Of a stretch of DNA of 64,000 nt, positions 36,089-45,192 are shown one piece after another; position 1 is the first letter of the stretch; each line of letters starts with the position of its first letter. The DNA lies in contig JACRLC010000033.1 of NCBI GenBank assembly GCA_016235425.1, positions 1 to 64,000 on the forward strand, in the 5' to 3' direction. This DNA is from Chloroflexota bacterium. Lineage in GTDB: Bacteria > Chloroflexota > Anaerolineae > Anaerolineales > Villigracilaceae. The notes beneath the pieces were generated by a model, which did not search any database, was not told where the DNA came from, and saw nothing but the letters and a program-made list of their open reading frames with translations. The translations under genes and the position numbers were made by a program.

Positions 36089-36094
36089 TATAAT
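36089..36094 (+). promoter_or_regulatory. Candidate -10 element before rfbF
   Basis: A perfect TATAAT 36 bases before the rfbF start. No good -35 lies at the standard distance. Confidence 0.4.
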
Positions 36095-36129
36095 TCCAAA
36101 ATCCGATCATCAAGGGAAAAAAGAGACTT

Positions 36130-36897
36130 ATGAAAGTTGGCATCCTGGCAGGCGGACTGGGAACCCGCCTCTCCGAAGAAACGACGATCAAACCCAAGCC
36201 GATGGTGGAGGTGGGCGGAAAGCCCATGCTCTGGCACATCATGAATATTTACGCGGCCTACGGCTATAAGGAATTCGTGGTGGCGCTCGGCTACAAGGGC
36301 GAACTCGTTAAAGATTATTTCCTGAACTATCGCCATCACGCCCGCAGTCTTACCGTGGACCTGGCGTCCGGTTCCGTTTCGATCCACGAAGGCGACCACG
36401 AGGATTGGATCATCCACCTGCTCGACACTGGGACGGAGACCAACACAGGCGGACGCGTCAAGCGTGTGGCTGAGTTCATCGGGAACGAGCAGTTCATGCT
36501 GACTTACGGGGACGGCGTGTGCAACGTGAACATCCCCGCGCTGATCGAATTCCACAAAAAGCAAAAGACGCTGGTCACCCTCACCGCTGTCCGCCCTCCG
36601 GCGCGCTTCGGCCAAATGGTGATCGAAGATAACCGGGTTATCCAATTCAAGGAGAAACCGCAGATCGGCGAAGGCTGGATCAATGGCGGCTTCTTCGTGC
36701 TGGAACCCGGCATTGTGAACTATATCGAAGGCGACCACACTGCCTGGGAATTTGAATCGCTCGAGCAGTTGGCCGCTGAAGGACAGGTCAGCGCGTACCA
36801 GCACGAACAATTCTGGCAGTGCATGGACACGCTGCGCGACGTGCATTTGCTCGATAAGTTATGGCAGGAAGGGAGGGCTCCGTGGAAAACCTGGTAA
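36130..36897 (+). CDS. rfbF: Glucose-1-phosphate cytidylyltransferase
   Basis: 255 residues. It makes CDP-glucose, the start of the CDP-dideoxysugar branch of O-antigen synthesis. The nucleotidyltransferase loop is [22 protein letters not shown], with LRSRR-less [15 protein letters not shown] and the downstream [17 protein letters not shown] (metal Asp in GDG). Length matches RfbF. The following rfbG is only a 5' fragment, so CDP-glucose has no dehydratase encoded here. It ends inside the rfbG start. Confidence 0.95.
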   Translation: MKVGILAGGLGTRLSEETTIKPKPMVEVGGKPMLWHIMNIYAAYGYKEFVVALGYKGELVKDYFLNYRHHARSLTVDLASGSVSIHEGDHEDWIIHLLDTGTETNTGGRVKRVAEFIGNEQFMLTYGDGVCNVNIPALIEFHKKQKTLVTLTAVRPPARFGQMVIEDNRVIQFKEKPQIGEGWINGGFFVLEPGIVNYIEGDHTAWEFESLEQLAAEGQVSAYQHEQFWQCMDTLRDVHLLDKLWQEGRAPWKTW

Positions 36898-37079
36898 ACC
36901 GCGCTTTCTGGCAGGACCGCCCTACCTTCGTCACTGGCGGGACAGGTCTGGTTGGCTCGTGGCTCATGCGACGTTTAACGGAAGCAGGCGCGGACGTAGT
37001 CTGCCTCGTTCGCGATTGGGTCCCGCAAAAGAGTCCCCGAAAACCTTCACGATATCATCACAGTCGTTGGCGCATGTAG
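36882..37079 (+). pseudogene. Truncated CDP-glucose 4,6-dehydratase (rfbG remnant)
   Basis: The GTG at 36882, overlapping the end of rfbF, opens a frame whose first 48 or so residues match the RfbG start: [20 protein letters not shown] is the NAD-binding Rossmann glycine loop, then [17 protein letters not shown]. After about residue 49 (near 37029) the text changes to unrelated Arg/Ser-rich sequence and stops at 37079; normal RfbG is about 360 residues. Everything after the first beta-alpha unit has been lost, presumably by a deletion that joined it to the next gene. Confidence 0.85.
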
Positions 37080-37129
37080 ATAACATCGCTATAGCCCTAT
37101 CTCTTTCATACGCCTCCCCTCCGCAAAAA

Positions 37130-39217
37130 ATGCCGGCAAATTTCACTTTACAGGATATCTTTGGAGCGCTGTTCGCATTTGCGTTATTCCCGTTGACCTT
37201 GCTCTTTCCAGGTTATGTAATCGGCTGGGCGTTGGACTTGTTTGACTTCAAGCGTCGTTCGGGGGTGGCGCAGATTGGAACCGGGCTTATTCTCTCCTTC
37301 GCAGTCAGTCCCATCATTCTTTACCTGACATCCAGTTTGATATCCATCAGCTTCACAATATTGACCCTGTTTCTTTTCGCACTCACAAGCGCCGTCATTT
37401 TCACGAAAACAAAATTGCATTTCAAAGGAAATAACTTCACGCACGATCTTCATTTGGCAGTATGGGTCGGCGCTTTGTGGGTGCTCTTCGTCATCCTTTC
37501 CCTTGTCGATATTCAATGGAAAAATCAACTTTATTACAGCGTCGTTTCCTTTGACCAATCTACAAGAGTTTCAATTGTCGATGCCATGACGAGAACGGGT
37601 ATCCCGCCCATCAACCCGGGCTATTACCCAGGCAAGCCTGTTCAACTTACGTTTTTATATTTTTTTTGGTACATCCTATGCAGTGTAATAGATGTAATCG
37701 GCAGATCCTGGGTGGATGCCCGAACGGCACTTATCGCCAGCAGTGCCTGGTGCGGACTAGGGTTGATGTCCGCAATTGCACTCTACCTCCGTTTACGAAA
37801 GCCAAATGCAGGACACAAATGGAAATCGGCCTGGATCGGAATCGGGCTTTTATCTGTCAGTGGCTTGGATATAATTCCCGTCGCTCTCCTTATGGTGGCG
37901 GCAAGAAGTTTTTTCGCCGATATCGAGAATTGGAATGCGCAAATTACGGCCTGGGCAGGGTCGATTTTATGGGTCCCACATCACATCGCGGCTATGATTG
38001 CATGCCTTATTGCGATCATGCTCATTCAATATGGCCGGGGAAAATCATTTTCTCGTCAGCTTTCTAATTCGATCATTGCAGGGCTGGCATTTGCCTCTGC
38101 TCTGGGACTTTCGGTTTGGGTTACGCTTATCTTTGTCGTTTTTTGGGGGTTTTGGTTTATCGCATTACTTCTTCAGAAGGCAGAGCGCAAATTAATCGCG
38201 GCGATGGTCTTTACCGGGTTGACTGCACTAATATTATCCTACCCATTCCTGGTCGGACTGTTCCAGGGTAGTGGTTCGGGAATGAGTCAATTCCCAATCG
38301 CCTTTGAGGTCCGTCCCTTTCTTCTATTGGGAGCCTTTCTAAAAACATGGCCGCAAATTTGGCGTACCATCGCAATGCTCGCCATTTTACCAATTAACTA
38401 CCTGCTCGAACTTGGGTTTTATTTCATTGTCGGCATTTTTTGGTTCAAATTGAACAGGAAAGAAATCCAGCGATCCAATCCCTTCCATCTTGCGGAGGTT
38501 CTGCTTCTTGCAATTGTTTTCGTTTTCGGCTCTTTCATACGTTCTACATTGATCGCAAACAATGACTTCGGCTGGCGAGCATGGCTCCCCGGACAATTTA
38601 TCCTGCTCGTTTGGAGCGTAGACGTGCTGGAAACACTCGTCTTCAATACGCCCGGATCCGTGGAAACCGCCTGGCCAGTCAAGTTCAGTGAAGTCGCAAA
38701 AGTCAGGAGAATTTTGTTGACGCTGGCCATGGTCGGGATTCTGACTTCGGCGGTCGACATTTTACTGCTGCGATTCGCCTGGCCCTTAAACACGGAGCCA
38801 GACAAAGGCCAAAGTACCTATTCAGCCCGCCTCGCGTTCGAGTATTTACGAGACCAAATTCCCGCAGATGCCATCACACAAAACAATCCGATCACATACG
38901 TAGACCGTCCCAGCGGATTATATGGCACGCATCAAATGGTAATTGCCGACCGCACAGCTTACGGCGTTTCACCCGAACAATTTTCTGCCCTTGTTGATGA
39001 GGTGGGCGTTATATTCTTGAATGAAAATATTGCGAGCTGGCAATCTATTGACCAAAAGTGTCAACAACTCAAAATCGACGTTCTTATTTTTAAAGATACA
39101 GATCCAATCTGGAAAAGATTTGAATTGCTAAAAGAGCAAAGAGAGCCTCTCTATTCCAATGAGCATTATGCCATTTTTGCCTGCGGAAAATTTACACAAC
39201 ACGAGAAGATTCGGTAA
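37130..39217 (+). CDS. Large polytopic membrane protein of unknown function
   Basis: 695 residues from ATG 37130; the frame is open upstream, but those codons are the shifted reading of rfbF and rfbG. About fourteen helices, beginning LFAFALFPLTLLFPGYVIGW. A soluble C-terminal region of about 150 residues holds FEYLRDQIPADAITQNN, reminiscent of GT-C family enzymes with an outside domain. No ribosome site is seen. The stop codon TAA (39215-39217) lies inside the left terminal repeat of the insertion sequence that follows, so the IS trimmed or reset the C-terminus. Name unknown. Confidence 0.65.
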   Translation: MPANFTLQDIFGALFAFALFPLTLLFPGYVIGWALDLFDFKRRSGVAQIGTGLILSFAVSPIILYLTSSLISISFTILTLFLFALTSAVIFTKTKLHFKGNNFTHDLHLAVWVGALWVLFVILSLVDIQWKNQLYYSVVSFDQSTRVSIVDAMTRTGIPPINPGYYPGKPVQLTFLYFFWYILCSVIDVIGRSWVDARTALIASSAWCGLGLMSAIALYLRLRKPNAGHKWKSAWIGIGLLSVSGLDIIPVALLMVAARSFFADIENWNAQITAWAGSILWVPHHIAAMIACLIAIMLIQYGRGKSFSRQLSNSIIAGLAFASALGLSVWVTLIFVVFWGFWFIALLLQKAERKLIAAMVFTGLTALILSYPFLVGLFQGSGSGMSQFPIAFEVRPFLLLGAFLKTWPQIWRTIAMLAILPINYLLELGFYFIVGIFWFKLNRKEIQRSNPFHLAEVLLLAIVFVFGSFIRSTLIANNDFGWRAWLPGQFILLVWSVDVLETLVFNTPGSVETAWPVKFSEVAKVRRILLTLAMVGILTSAVDILLLRFAWPLNTEPDKGQSTYSARLAFEYLRDQIPADAITQNNPITYVDRPSGLYGTHQMVIADRTAYGVSPEQFSALVDEVGVIFLNENIASWQSIDQKCQQLKIDVLIFKDTDPIWKRFELLKEQREPLYSNEHYAIFACGKFTQHEKIR

Positions 39218-39218
39218 T

Positions 39219-39866
39219 TCAAGCGGGCATGTGGATGGCAAGGACGCGCAAGCGTGAACCAGCCAGTTCAGGGCGTTGGTAGCGATGGGCCGTGAGAGCG
39301 ACGCCTAAGATGACCCTGTAGACCAAAGCCGTATGTTGGTAGGCGGCCGTCAGCCCTTTCCAGCGAGCGGCTTCCAATCCGAAATAGCGTTTGGCCCAAG
39401 CGAAGTGTCGTTCGATCACGGTGCGGAACTTCAGATGAAAGCGCCATTGGCGGATGAAAGGCAAAGTGGCCAGCGCCTTCTTGCCTTGTTTGCGTAGGTT
39501 GTAATCAATCACAAAGCCTGCCTGCAAGACTGTGTGGATATAGTTCAGGAGCGGATAGCTGAAGTAGGCGGCATCGGCTCGCACAATCGCTATGGGGAAA
39601 CCAAAGCAGACCACTGCCAAAGACAAGAGCGGAATAGCCAAGGGGCTGTCATGACGGTTGGCAGGCGTGACCAGGAACATGATCGGCAATTCAGACCAAC
39701 GACAAAGCAGCGTGTGAACCTTGCAGCCCCAAGTGGAGCCTTTCCAGGGCTTTGGAAAACTCCAAGCCGCATCGGCATCTCCATGATACCAGGCGCGTTG
39801 GGTCGTGGAATCCAAGATAACATCTACTCCGTGAATGCTCTTCATGCGTGCCAATTGCCAGACCAT
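39219..39866 (-). CDS. Transposase, DDE catalytic part (second frame)
   Basis: 215 residues of the IS5-family DDE transposase. Catalytic-region motifs are DSTTQRAWYHGD near the start, IVRADAAYFSYP in the middle and RTVIERHFAWAKRYFGLE, the Y-(2)-R-(3)-E-type signature, near the end. Upstream of its ATG the frame stays open and reads FWFFFLGMVW, continuous with family sequence. It is therefore probably expressed as a fusion with the first frame by a -1 shift at a run of five T near 39883. Confidence 0.88.
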   Translation of the reverse strand: MVWQLARMKSIHGVDVILDSTTQRAWYHGDADAAWSFPKPWKGSTWGCKVHTLLCRWSELPIMFLVTPANRHDSPLAIPLLSLAVVCFGFPIAIVRADAAYFSYPLLNYIHTVLQAGFVIDYNLRKQGKKALATLPFIRQWRFHLKFRTVIERHFAWAKRYFGLEAARWKGLTAAYQHTALVYRVILGVALTAHRYQRPELAGSRLRVLAIHMPA

Positions 39867-40270
39867 GCCCAGAAAGAAAAACCAGAACGGCCAGGGGCCC
39901 AGCGCTTGACGACGTTCCCAATATTGGCCGATGCTGACCAGGCGCCCCTCTGCAAGGCCCGCGCCGCTTCGGGATGGGTGCGGAAGTAATCCACCGTCAT
40001 CTCATAACCCATTTGCCAGGCCGCTTGAATGAACGCCATCATCAGGATACTGTTCTCTCCATATCTTATCTTTGGTCCACGCCGCGCTGGGTCTGGCAGT
40101 CGTCGGGTCAGAGTTTGGCTGACCCGTATCGCCCATGCGGCTGTCGTCATGGCATGGGTGGTCTGCAAAAACTCTGTTGGCGTAATCCACAACCGCAAAA
40201 TGCCCAAGTCAACTTCAGGCGGCACAAATGGGCTGCTATCAATGATCGAAAGTGCTGTGCAATCTGGCAT
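39842..40270 (-). CDS. Transposase, N-terminal part (first frame)
   Basis: 142 residues with a helical N-terminal DNA-binding region (WAIRVSQTLTRRLPDPARRGPKIRY), typical of IS427-group elements. It overlaps the catalytic frame by 25 bases in a different frame. The last 18 or so residues (RSGFSFWAWSGNWHA) are the unshifted reading and do not look like family sequence. A programmed shift or a disabling mutation are both possible; the U-rich slip site favours the former. Confidence 0.8.
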   Translation of the reverse strand: MPDCTALSIIDSSPFVPPEVDLGILRLWITPTEFLQTTHAMTTAAWAIRVSQTLTRRLPDPARRGPKIRYGENSILMMAFIQAAWQMGYEMTVDYFRTHPEAARALQRGAWSASANIGNVVKRWAPGRSGFSFWAWSGNWHA

Positions 40271-40436
40271 AAGGCCTCTGTTGGTAAGTAGTGGTTCGGA
40301 TAACCTATTCTACTCACTGGCAGGGGCCCTTCTTACTCAAAATTAATTACCGAATCCTCTCATGGTATGAAACCAAAATTGACAGGGAGTGCCCCGGACG
40401 ATATAATCCCCAGCGCCCCATAAATGAGACCTTCTG

Positions 40437-40988
40437 ATGCAAAAATCAATAAACTTCCGCAACAGGCTCCCTGAGTTCCCGCAAATAGTACCTGTGTTTG
40501 CCGTTATTTCCTTTGTGGTCTTTGGATGGACCACATTTCGGTTTGCTCAAAAACTTCCCAGTTGGCTGAATTACCTGCGAATGGATGAGATTGTTTCCAT
40601 TTATGCCTATACAGTTCTTACCAACTTTGTTGAGAGCATTATTGCGATACTGCTCCTATTGGGGCTGGTTTTTATCCTGCCGAGGCGATTCTTTCTGGAC
40701 CGATTTGTTGCCAGCGGCGCATTGATCTCATTTCTTGGGATCGGCTATCTGATTTATCTTGCGCTGATTTCCGGTGAGAGTAAATCCTCCCAATTTCCGC
40801 TGGAGGTATTTTATTGGTTTCCGATTATTGCTGTGATTATTCTTCTGATTGGTCTTGCCCTGCCTCTGGTTCACCCGGTACGCAAATTCTTCGAGATGCT
40901 GTCAGATCGTTTTACAGTTTTCCTGTATCTACAGATTCCCCTTGGCATATTAGGGGCGATCATAGTTCTGGCTAATAATTTATTTTAG
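40437..40988 (+). CDS. Four-helix membrane protein (copy A)
   Basis: 183 residues with four membrane helices and short loops. The sequence begins with a cytoplasmic segment, then IVPVFAVISFVVFGWTTFRF, LPSWLNYLRMDEIVSIYAY and a helix around FVESIIAILLLLGLVFILP. A clear paralogue is encoded at 45176-45712, and each copy stands just upstream of a sulfatase-like gene. That suggests a membrane partner or substrate-feeding subunit for that enzyme. No named family is recognised. Confidence 0.75.
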   Translation: MQKSINFRNRLPEFPQIVPVFAVISFVVFGWTTFRFAQKLPSWLNYLRMDEIVSIYAYTVLTNFVESIIAILLLLGLVFILPRRFFLDRFVASGALISFLGIGYLIYLALISGESKSSQFPLEVFYWFPIIAVIILLIGLALPLVHPVRKFFEMLSDRFTVFLYLQIPLGILGAIIVLANNLF

Positions 40989-40996
40989 GAAACGAC

Positions 40997-42526
40997 ATGC
41001 CTTCGCCCAGCCGCCGTGATTTTTTGAAGATAGCCGCAGTGACATCTGCGTCCCTGGCTCTTTCCCGATATCTTCCGTGGAAACAACCGTCTCATTCGCT
41101 TGAAGGATCGTCCGACCGCAATGTGATCATCCTTGTATTCGACGCGATGAGCGCACGCCATCTCTCGGTCTACGGGTATCCAAGAAAAACGACCCCGAAT
41201 TTCGAGAGGTTTGCCGGGCGTGCGAATGTTTATCATGCTCATTACTCTCCGGGCAATTACACCGTTCCCGGCGTTTCTTCGCTTTTGACGGGTCTGCATC
41301 CGTGGACGCATCGCGCCGTCAACCTATCTGGTTTGGTGGCGCGCGATCTTGCGGATAGAAATATTTTCGAACGACTGGACGCCCGATATCATCGGTTTGC
41401 GTTTTCGCAGAATGTTTGGGCAACGAATATTTTGACGCAGTTCGAGAATGGAATAGATGAATTTCTGCCATCCAGTGCATTTTCACAGTTTTCAATGGTT
41501 GCAAGCGAAGCCTTTCCGAACGATCCGCGCAGTGCCCATCAGGCTTACGATGATTTTATGTTTGATTTCATCGATTCTCCTGCGTCGCTCGGGTTTGGTT
41601 TGGCGGAGCGGTTTTATTTTGAACAAAAAAAGAAGAGGATGTTCGAGCGCAAATATCCGAGAGGGATTCCGCAGCCGCGCAACTATCCGCTTGTTTATAA
41701 GCTGGATCAGGTTTTTGACGGGATCATCGAAACACTTGAAACACTCGAACAGCCCTTTTTTGCTTATATTCACGTTTTTTCTCCTCACGCCCCGTATCGA
41801 GCGCGCCGTGATTTTGTAGGCATTTTTGACAATGGTTGGAATCCAACGCCAAAACCGGAGCACGTTTTCTCGGAAGGAGAGACGGAGGAAACCGTCCAGA
41901 AAAACCGGATTTGGTACGACGAATATATTGCGAACGTGGACGATGAATTTGGGCGATTATTGGATTCGCTTGAAAAAAGCGGAGTGCTGGGAAAAAGCTA
42001 TTTGATGGTTACATCGGATCACGGCGAATTGATCGAAAGAGGTGTAAAAGGACACGTAACGCCGTTGATGTATGAGCCGCTCGTCAATATCCCTCTTCTA
42101 GTATCTACGCCAGGACAGGTGGAAGGGAAGCAGATTCATACGCCAACCAGCAGTGTGGACATTTTGCCCACCATACTCAAAGCTGCCGGGCACGAAATCC
42201 CCACCTGGGTGGAGGGACAATTATTGCCGGAGTTTGGCTCCACAACCGCGGAAGACCGTCCGATCTACATGATGGATGCAAAATCGGGTTCATCGTTCGG
42301 TAAATTTTCCACGGCTACCTTTGCGATGCGAAAGGGAAAATACAAGATCATCCTGTATCGCGGTTATAAAGCCTATGAGGAAGATGCTTTTGAAGTTTAT
42401 AATCTGGAGAACGACCCGGAAGAACTGGACGATTTGGTTTTGAAAAACGATCCGGTTGTAGTTGAATTAAAGAGCGAGCTTCTGAAGAAGTTCGACGAAG
42501 TAAACAAAGCTCATGTCAGTGCTTGA
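40997..42526 (+). CDS. Tat-exported sulfatase-like enzyme (copy A)
   Basis: 509 residues. A twin-arginine signal SRRDFLKIAAVTSASLALS sends it outside. The AlkP-superfamily core has the metal Asp in ILVFDAMSARHLSVYGYPR and SDHGELIERGVKGH for the second metal set. Where true sulfatases have C-x-P-S-R before LLTG, this protein has TVPGVSSLLTG: Thr replaces the formylglycine Cys and the catalytic Arg is missing. It is therefore more likely a phospho- or phosphoester-transferase or hydrolase with a Thr nucleophile, like LtaS or EptA, than a sulfatase. It is paralogous to 45720-47252. Confidence 0.85.
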   Translation: MPSPSRRDFLKIAAVTSASLALSRYLPWKQPSHSLEGSSDRNVIILVFDAMSARHLSVYGYPRKTTPNFERFAGRANVYHAHYSPGNYTVPGVSSLLTGLHPWTHRAVNLSGLVARDLADRNIFERLDARYHRFAFSQNVWATNILTQFENGIDEFLPSSAFSQFSMVASEAFPNDPRSAHQAYDDFMFDFIDSPASLGFGLAERFYFEQKKKRMFERKYPRGIPQPRNYPLVYKLDQVFDGIIETLETLEQPFFAYIHVFSPHAPYRARRDFVGIFDNGWNPTPKPEHVFSEGETEETVQKNRIWYDEYIANVDDEFGRLLDSLEKSGVLGKSYLMVTSDHGELIERGVKGHVTPLMYEPLVNIPLLVSTPGQVEGKQIHTPTSSVDILPTILKAAGHEIPTWVEGQLLPEFGSTTAEDRPIYMMDAKSGSSFGKFSTATFAMRKGKYKIILYRGYKAYEEDAFEVYNLENDPEELDDLVLKNDPVVVELKSELLKKFDEVNKAHVSA

Positions 42527-42577
42527 TCCAATATTCCTGACATTAGATTTTTCCCTATGATATGAAAGGAGTGTATC

Positions 42578-42742
42578 GTGTATATTGACCCCAATACTGG
42601 CGGCGTTATCTTTCAGGTGCTTGCCGCCTTCCTCGCAGTTTTTTCCGGTGTATTGCTTGCCTTCTCTTCAAGAATTCGCGCAGGCATTGCCAAACTTCGC
42701 CGCCGCGGCCGCAATGAAGAAAAGGAGCAAGATAAAGAATAA
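42578..42742 (+). CDS. Small membrane protein, YIDP-type
   Basis: 54 residues from GTG 42578, 7 bases after AGGAG at 42566-42570. The protein starts VYIDPNTGGVIFQVLAAF, has one helix (FLAVFSGVLLAFS) and ends with a basic, charged tail (RLRR-like KLRRRGRNEEKEQ). The stop overlaps the next gene's ATG (TAATG), so the two are coupled. Similar YIDPxTG mini-proteins are known beside envelope polysaccharide and phosphatase genes, but their function is unknown to me. Confidence 0.75.
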   Translation: MYIDPNTGGVIFQVLAAFLAVFSGVLLAFSSRIRAGIAKLRRRGRNEEKEQDKE

Positions 42743-44571
42743 TGCGTAGTGTGCTTGTAGGATTTGATTCGTTCGACCCTTCCACCTACGAATCATTGGC
42801 AAATAAAAACGAATTGCCTAACCTGACTGCGCTGGCGGGCAAGTCAGGTTATTCGCGTTTAAAGGTGTGCGCGCCTCCGCAAACCGAAGTTTCGTGGACG
42901 AGCATTGCAACCGGTTCCGATCCCGGCACGCATGGCATTTTTGATTTTGTCCATCGCGACCCGGCCACGTACGTTCCGTACGTTTCGATACTTCCCACAA
43001 AACAAAGCGCGGTGGGTGAGCAGTTCATCCCGCCTTATACTGCCAAAACGATTTTCTCCGAAGCCGCAGACATGGGTTATCCGGCCATTGCCTTATGGTG
43101 GCCCGCGCTGTTTCCCGCGCGGCTCGATATGCCAATCTCCACCATTCCCGGTTTGGGCACGCCCGATGTGCGCGGCCAGCTTGGAGTGGGAACCTACGCA
43201 ACATCCGACCCTGCAGAAAAGAAAGAAAAAACGCGAGTCGCCGTTCTGAAGGAAACGTCAAAGGGGAAGTATGCTGGCGCGCTCGATGGCCCGATGACGA
43301 AAACTCGCGAAGGGCTTCAACCCGCCAAGCTGGATTTCTCACTTGATATCTTGAACGACGCCCAGGCCACGCTTCGCATCGGGACCGTTGAACTGCCTCT
43401 GAAATGCGGACAGTGGAGTCCCATCTTTGAGATCAAGTTCAAGCTCGGTTTGCTTTTCAATGTCACTGCCATTACCAAGGTGATCCTCACGCAAATACGC
43501 GGCAAAGTCGGTTTATATTTCCTGCCTTTGCAAATCCATCCCCTGCATTCAACCTGGCATTACGGCGCGCCGAAATCCTTCATCAAAGATTCGTGGACAA
43601 ACGGCGGCCCTTTCCTTACCCTCGGCTGGCCGCAGGATACCACTGCGCTGGAGGAAGACTGCATCACGGATGAGCAATTTCTCGGCCTGTGCGATTCCAT
43701 TTTTGAATCCAGGAAGAAGGTTTTTTATTATCATCTCTCGAACATGAAAGAGGGTGTGCTGGCAGGTGTCTTCGATTGCCTCGACCGCGTCCAGCACATG
43801 TTCCTGCGCGACCGCGAAGATATCGTCCATGATTGGTATCGCAGGCTCGATGGCTTTGTCGGTGAAGCGCGCGGGAAAATGTCATCGCTTGGCATGGACA
43901 AGGCGCGCTTTCTCGTCATGTCTGATCACGGCTTCAAAAATTTCGGCCACAAAGTGCATCTTAATCGCTGGCTTGCAGGGAATAATTATCTTTCGTTTTC
44001 GAGCAATGGCGGCGAAGATGGACTGCAAAACGTCAATTGGGCCGAGACCTCCGCTTATGCCCTGGGCTTGAACAGCATTTATTTGAACGTCAAAGGACGC
44101 GAAGGCAAAGGACGCGTGACCGCTGAACAGGTCGAGCCTTTGCTGGCTGAGATCAAAACAAAACTCTTGGATTTGCGCGGCCCTGGCGGAAAGAACGCTG
44201 TCAGTTCGGTCTTGTTCAAACACGAAGCATTTTCCGGCCCCTATCTCCGTCTCGGCCCGGACCTGGTGGTTGGCTATGCCCCAAATTACCGCGCCTCCTC
44301 CGAGACCGGTCTCGGCAAAGCGCCGCAAACGACGCTTGAAGTCAACACCGATCATTGGGGCGCTGATCACTGTATTGACGCGGAAGCAGTTCCCGGGGTC
44401 CTGTTTGCGAACCGTGATGTCGCCAACATACCGGAAGTTTCCTTCCGCGACATTCCGTTGTTGATGATCGGAAAGCATCTCGACCAGTCCTATCTCAAGC
44501 CTCCCTCGGAGCAAAACCGGCAGGGACAGGAAAACATCGAAGAGCGGTTAAAAGGACTTGGCTACCTGTAA
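42742..44571 (+). CDS. AlkP-superfamily phosphohydrolase, COG3379-type
   Basis: 609 residues. The start SVLVGFDSFDPSTYE and the segment PPQTEVSWTSIATGSDPGTHG show a metal Asp and a Thr or Ser nucleophile of type I phosphodiesterase/nucleotide pyrophosphatase enzymes. FLVMSDHGFKNFGHKVHLNRWL gives the second metal site, and a late NTDHWGADH completes it. No signal peptide is visible, so it may be cytoplasmic. It is translationally coupled to the 54-residue protein before it and abuts the sulfotransferase gene. Confidence 0.88.
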   Translation: MRSVLVGFDSFDPSTYESLANKNELPNLTALAGKSGYSRLKVCAPPQTEVSWTSIATGSDPGTHGIFDFVHRDPATYVPYVSILPTKQSAVGEQFIPPYTAKTIFSEAADMGYPAIALWWPALFPARLDMPISTIPGLGTPDVRGQLGVGTYATSDPAEKKEKTRVAVLKETSKGKYAGALDGPMTKTREGLQPAKLDFSLDILNDAQATLRIGTVELPLKCGQWSPIFEIKFKLGLLFNVTAITKVILTQIRGKVGLYFLPLQIHPLHSTWHYGAPKSFIKDSWTNGGPFLTLGWPQDTTALEEDCITDEQFLGLCDSIFESRKKVFYYHLSNMKEGVLAGVFDCLDRVQHMFLRDREDIVHDWYRRLDGFVGEARGKMSSLGMDKARFLVMSDHGFKNFGHKVHLNRWLAGNNYLSFSSNGGEDGLQNVNWAETSAYALGLNSIYLNVKGREGKGRVTAEQVEPLLAEIKTKLLDLRGPGGKNAVSSVLFKHEAFSGPYLRLGPDLVVGYAPNYRASSETGLGKAPQTTLEVNTDHWGADHCIDAEAVPGVLFANRDVANIPEVSFRDIPLLMIGKHLDQSYLKPPSEQNRQGQENIEERLKGLGYL

Positions 44572-45192
44572 ATGTTCAAGAAATTATTTTCACGCGTCGA
44601 ACCTGTCGTTGTCAAACCCGTTGTCATTGTTTCGGGACTTCCGCGCTCCGGCACATCCATGATGATGAAAATGCTGGCGGAGGGCGGGCTGGATACCGTT
44701 ACCGATTCCCTGCGCCAGGCGGACGAGGATAACCCCAACGGTTATTTCGAAATCGAATTGAGCAAGTCTCTCAAGGATGGCGGGAAAAAATGGCTGGACA
44801 ATGCCCAGGGTAAGGCTGTTAAAGTCATTTCCTATTTGCTCGAATTTTTGCCCGAGCATTTGAATTACGATATCATTTTCATGGAACGCGAGATCCATGA
44901 AATCCTGGCGTCTCAGAAAAAGATGTTGCAGAGGCGAAACGAAACGTCCATTATCACAGACGCCCAAATGGAAATGCAATTCCGCGAACATCTGCGTGCG
45001 GTAAAGTATTGGGCGGCTCGCAAGCCCAATATGCGTGTGCTGTACGTCAAATATGATGAGATGGTGAACGATCCTGGGATGTTGTGTACCTCCGTTGCAG
45101 AGTTTTTGGGGTTGTCTCTGGATACTTCTGCGATGCAGGCTGTTCCCAACCGGTCCCTTTACCGAAATCGTTCAAATGAAAAGTCTTCTTAA
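44572..45192 (+). CDS. Sulfotransferase family protein
   Basis: 206 residues. The PAPS-binding P-loop is VSGLPRSGTSMMMKMLAEGG, and a later YVKYDEMVNDPG matches the 3'-phosphate-binding region. A short family member, it is probably cytosolic or membrane-associated and uses PAPS to sulfate a small molecule or lipid-linked sugar. It follows the COG3379 gene with no gap and overlaps the next gene by 17 bases, so it is clearly in the same operon. A sulfate-adding enzyme next to sulfatase-like ones is notable, but these lack the sulfatase active site. Confidence 0.85.
   Translation: MFKKLFSRVEPVVVKPVVIVSGLPRSGTSMMMKMLAEGGLDTVTDSLRQADEDNPNGYFEIELSKSLKDGGKKWLDNAQGKAVKVISYLLEFLPEHLNYDIIFMEREIHEILASQKKMLQRRNETSIITDAQMEMQFREHLRAVKYWAARKPNMRVLYVKYDEMVNDPGMLCTSVAEFLGLSLDTSAMQAVPNRSLYRNRSNEKSS

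Larger units (their letters stand above)
39208..40356 (-). mobile_element. IS5-type (IS427-like) insertion sequence
   Basis: About 1149 bases. The inverted ends GATTCGGTAATT at 39208-39219 and AATTACCGAATC at 40345-40356 match perfectly over 12 bases. It carries two overlapping transposase frames on the minus strand. Flanking bases show no convincing target duplication (AGAA left, CTCT right), consistent with a later rearrangement. Confidence 0.88.

Noticed and set aside
36752-37129. A 126-codon extension of the large membrane protein into rfbF
   Set aside because: These codons are the out-of-frame reading of rfbF and the rfbG remnant; the protein most likely starts at 37130.
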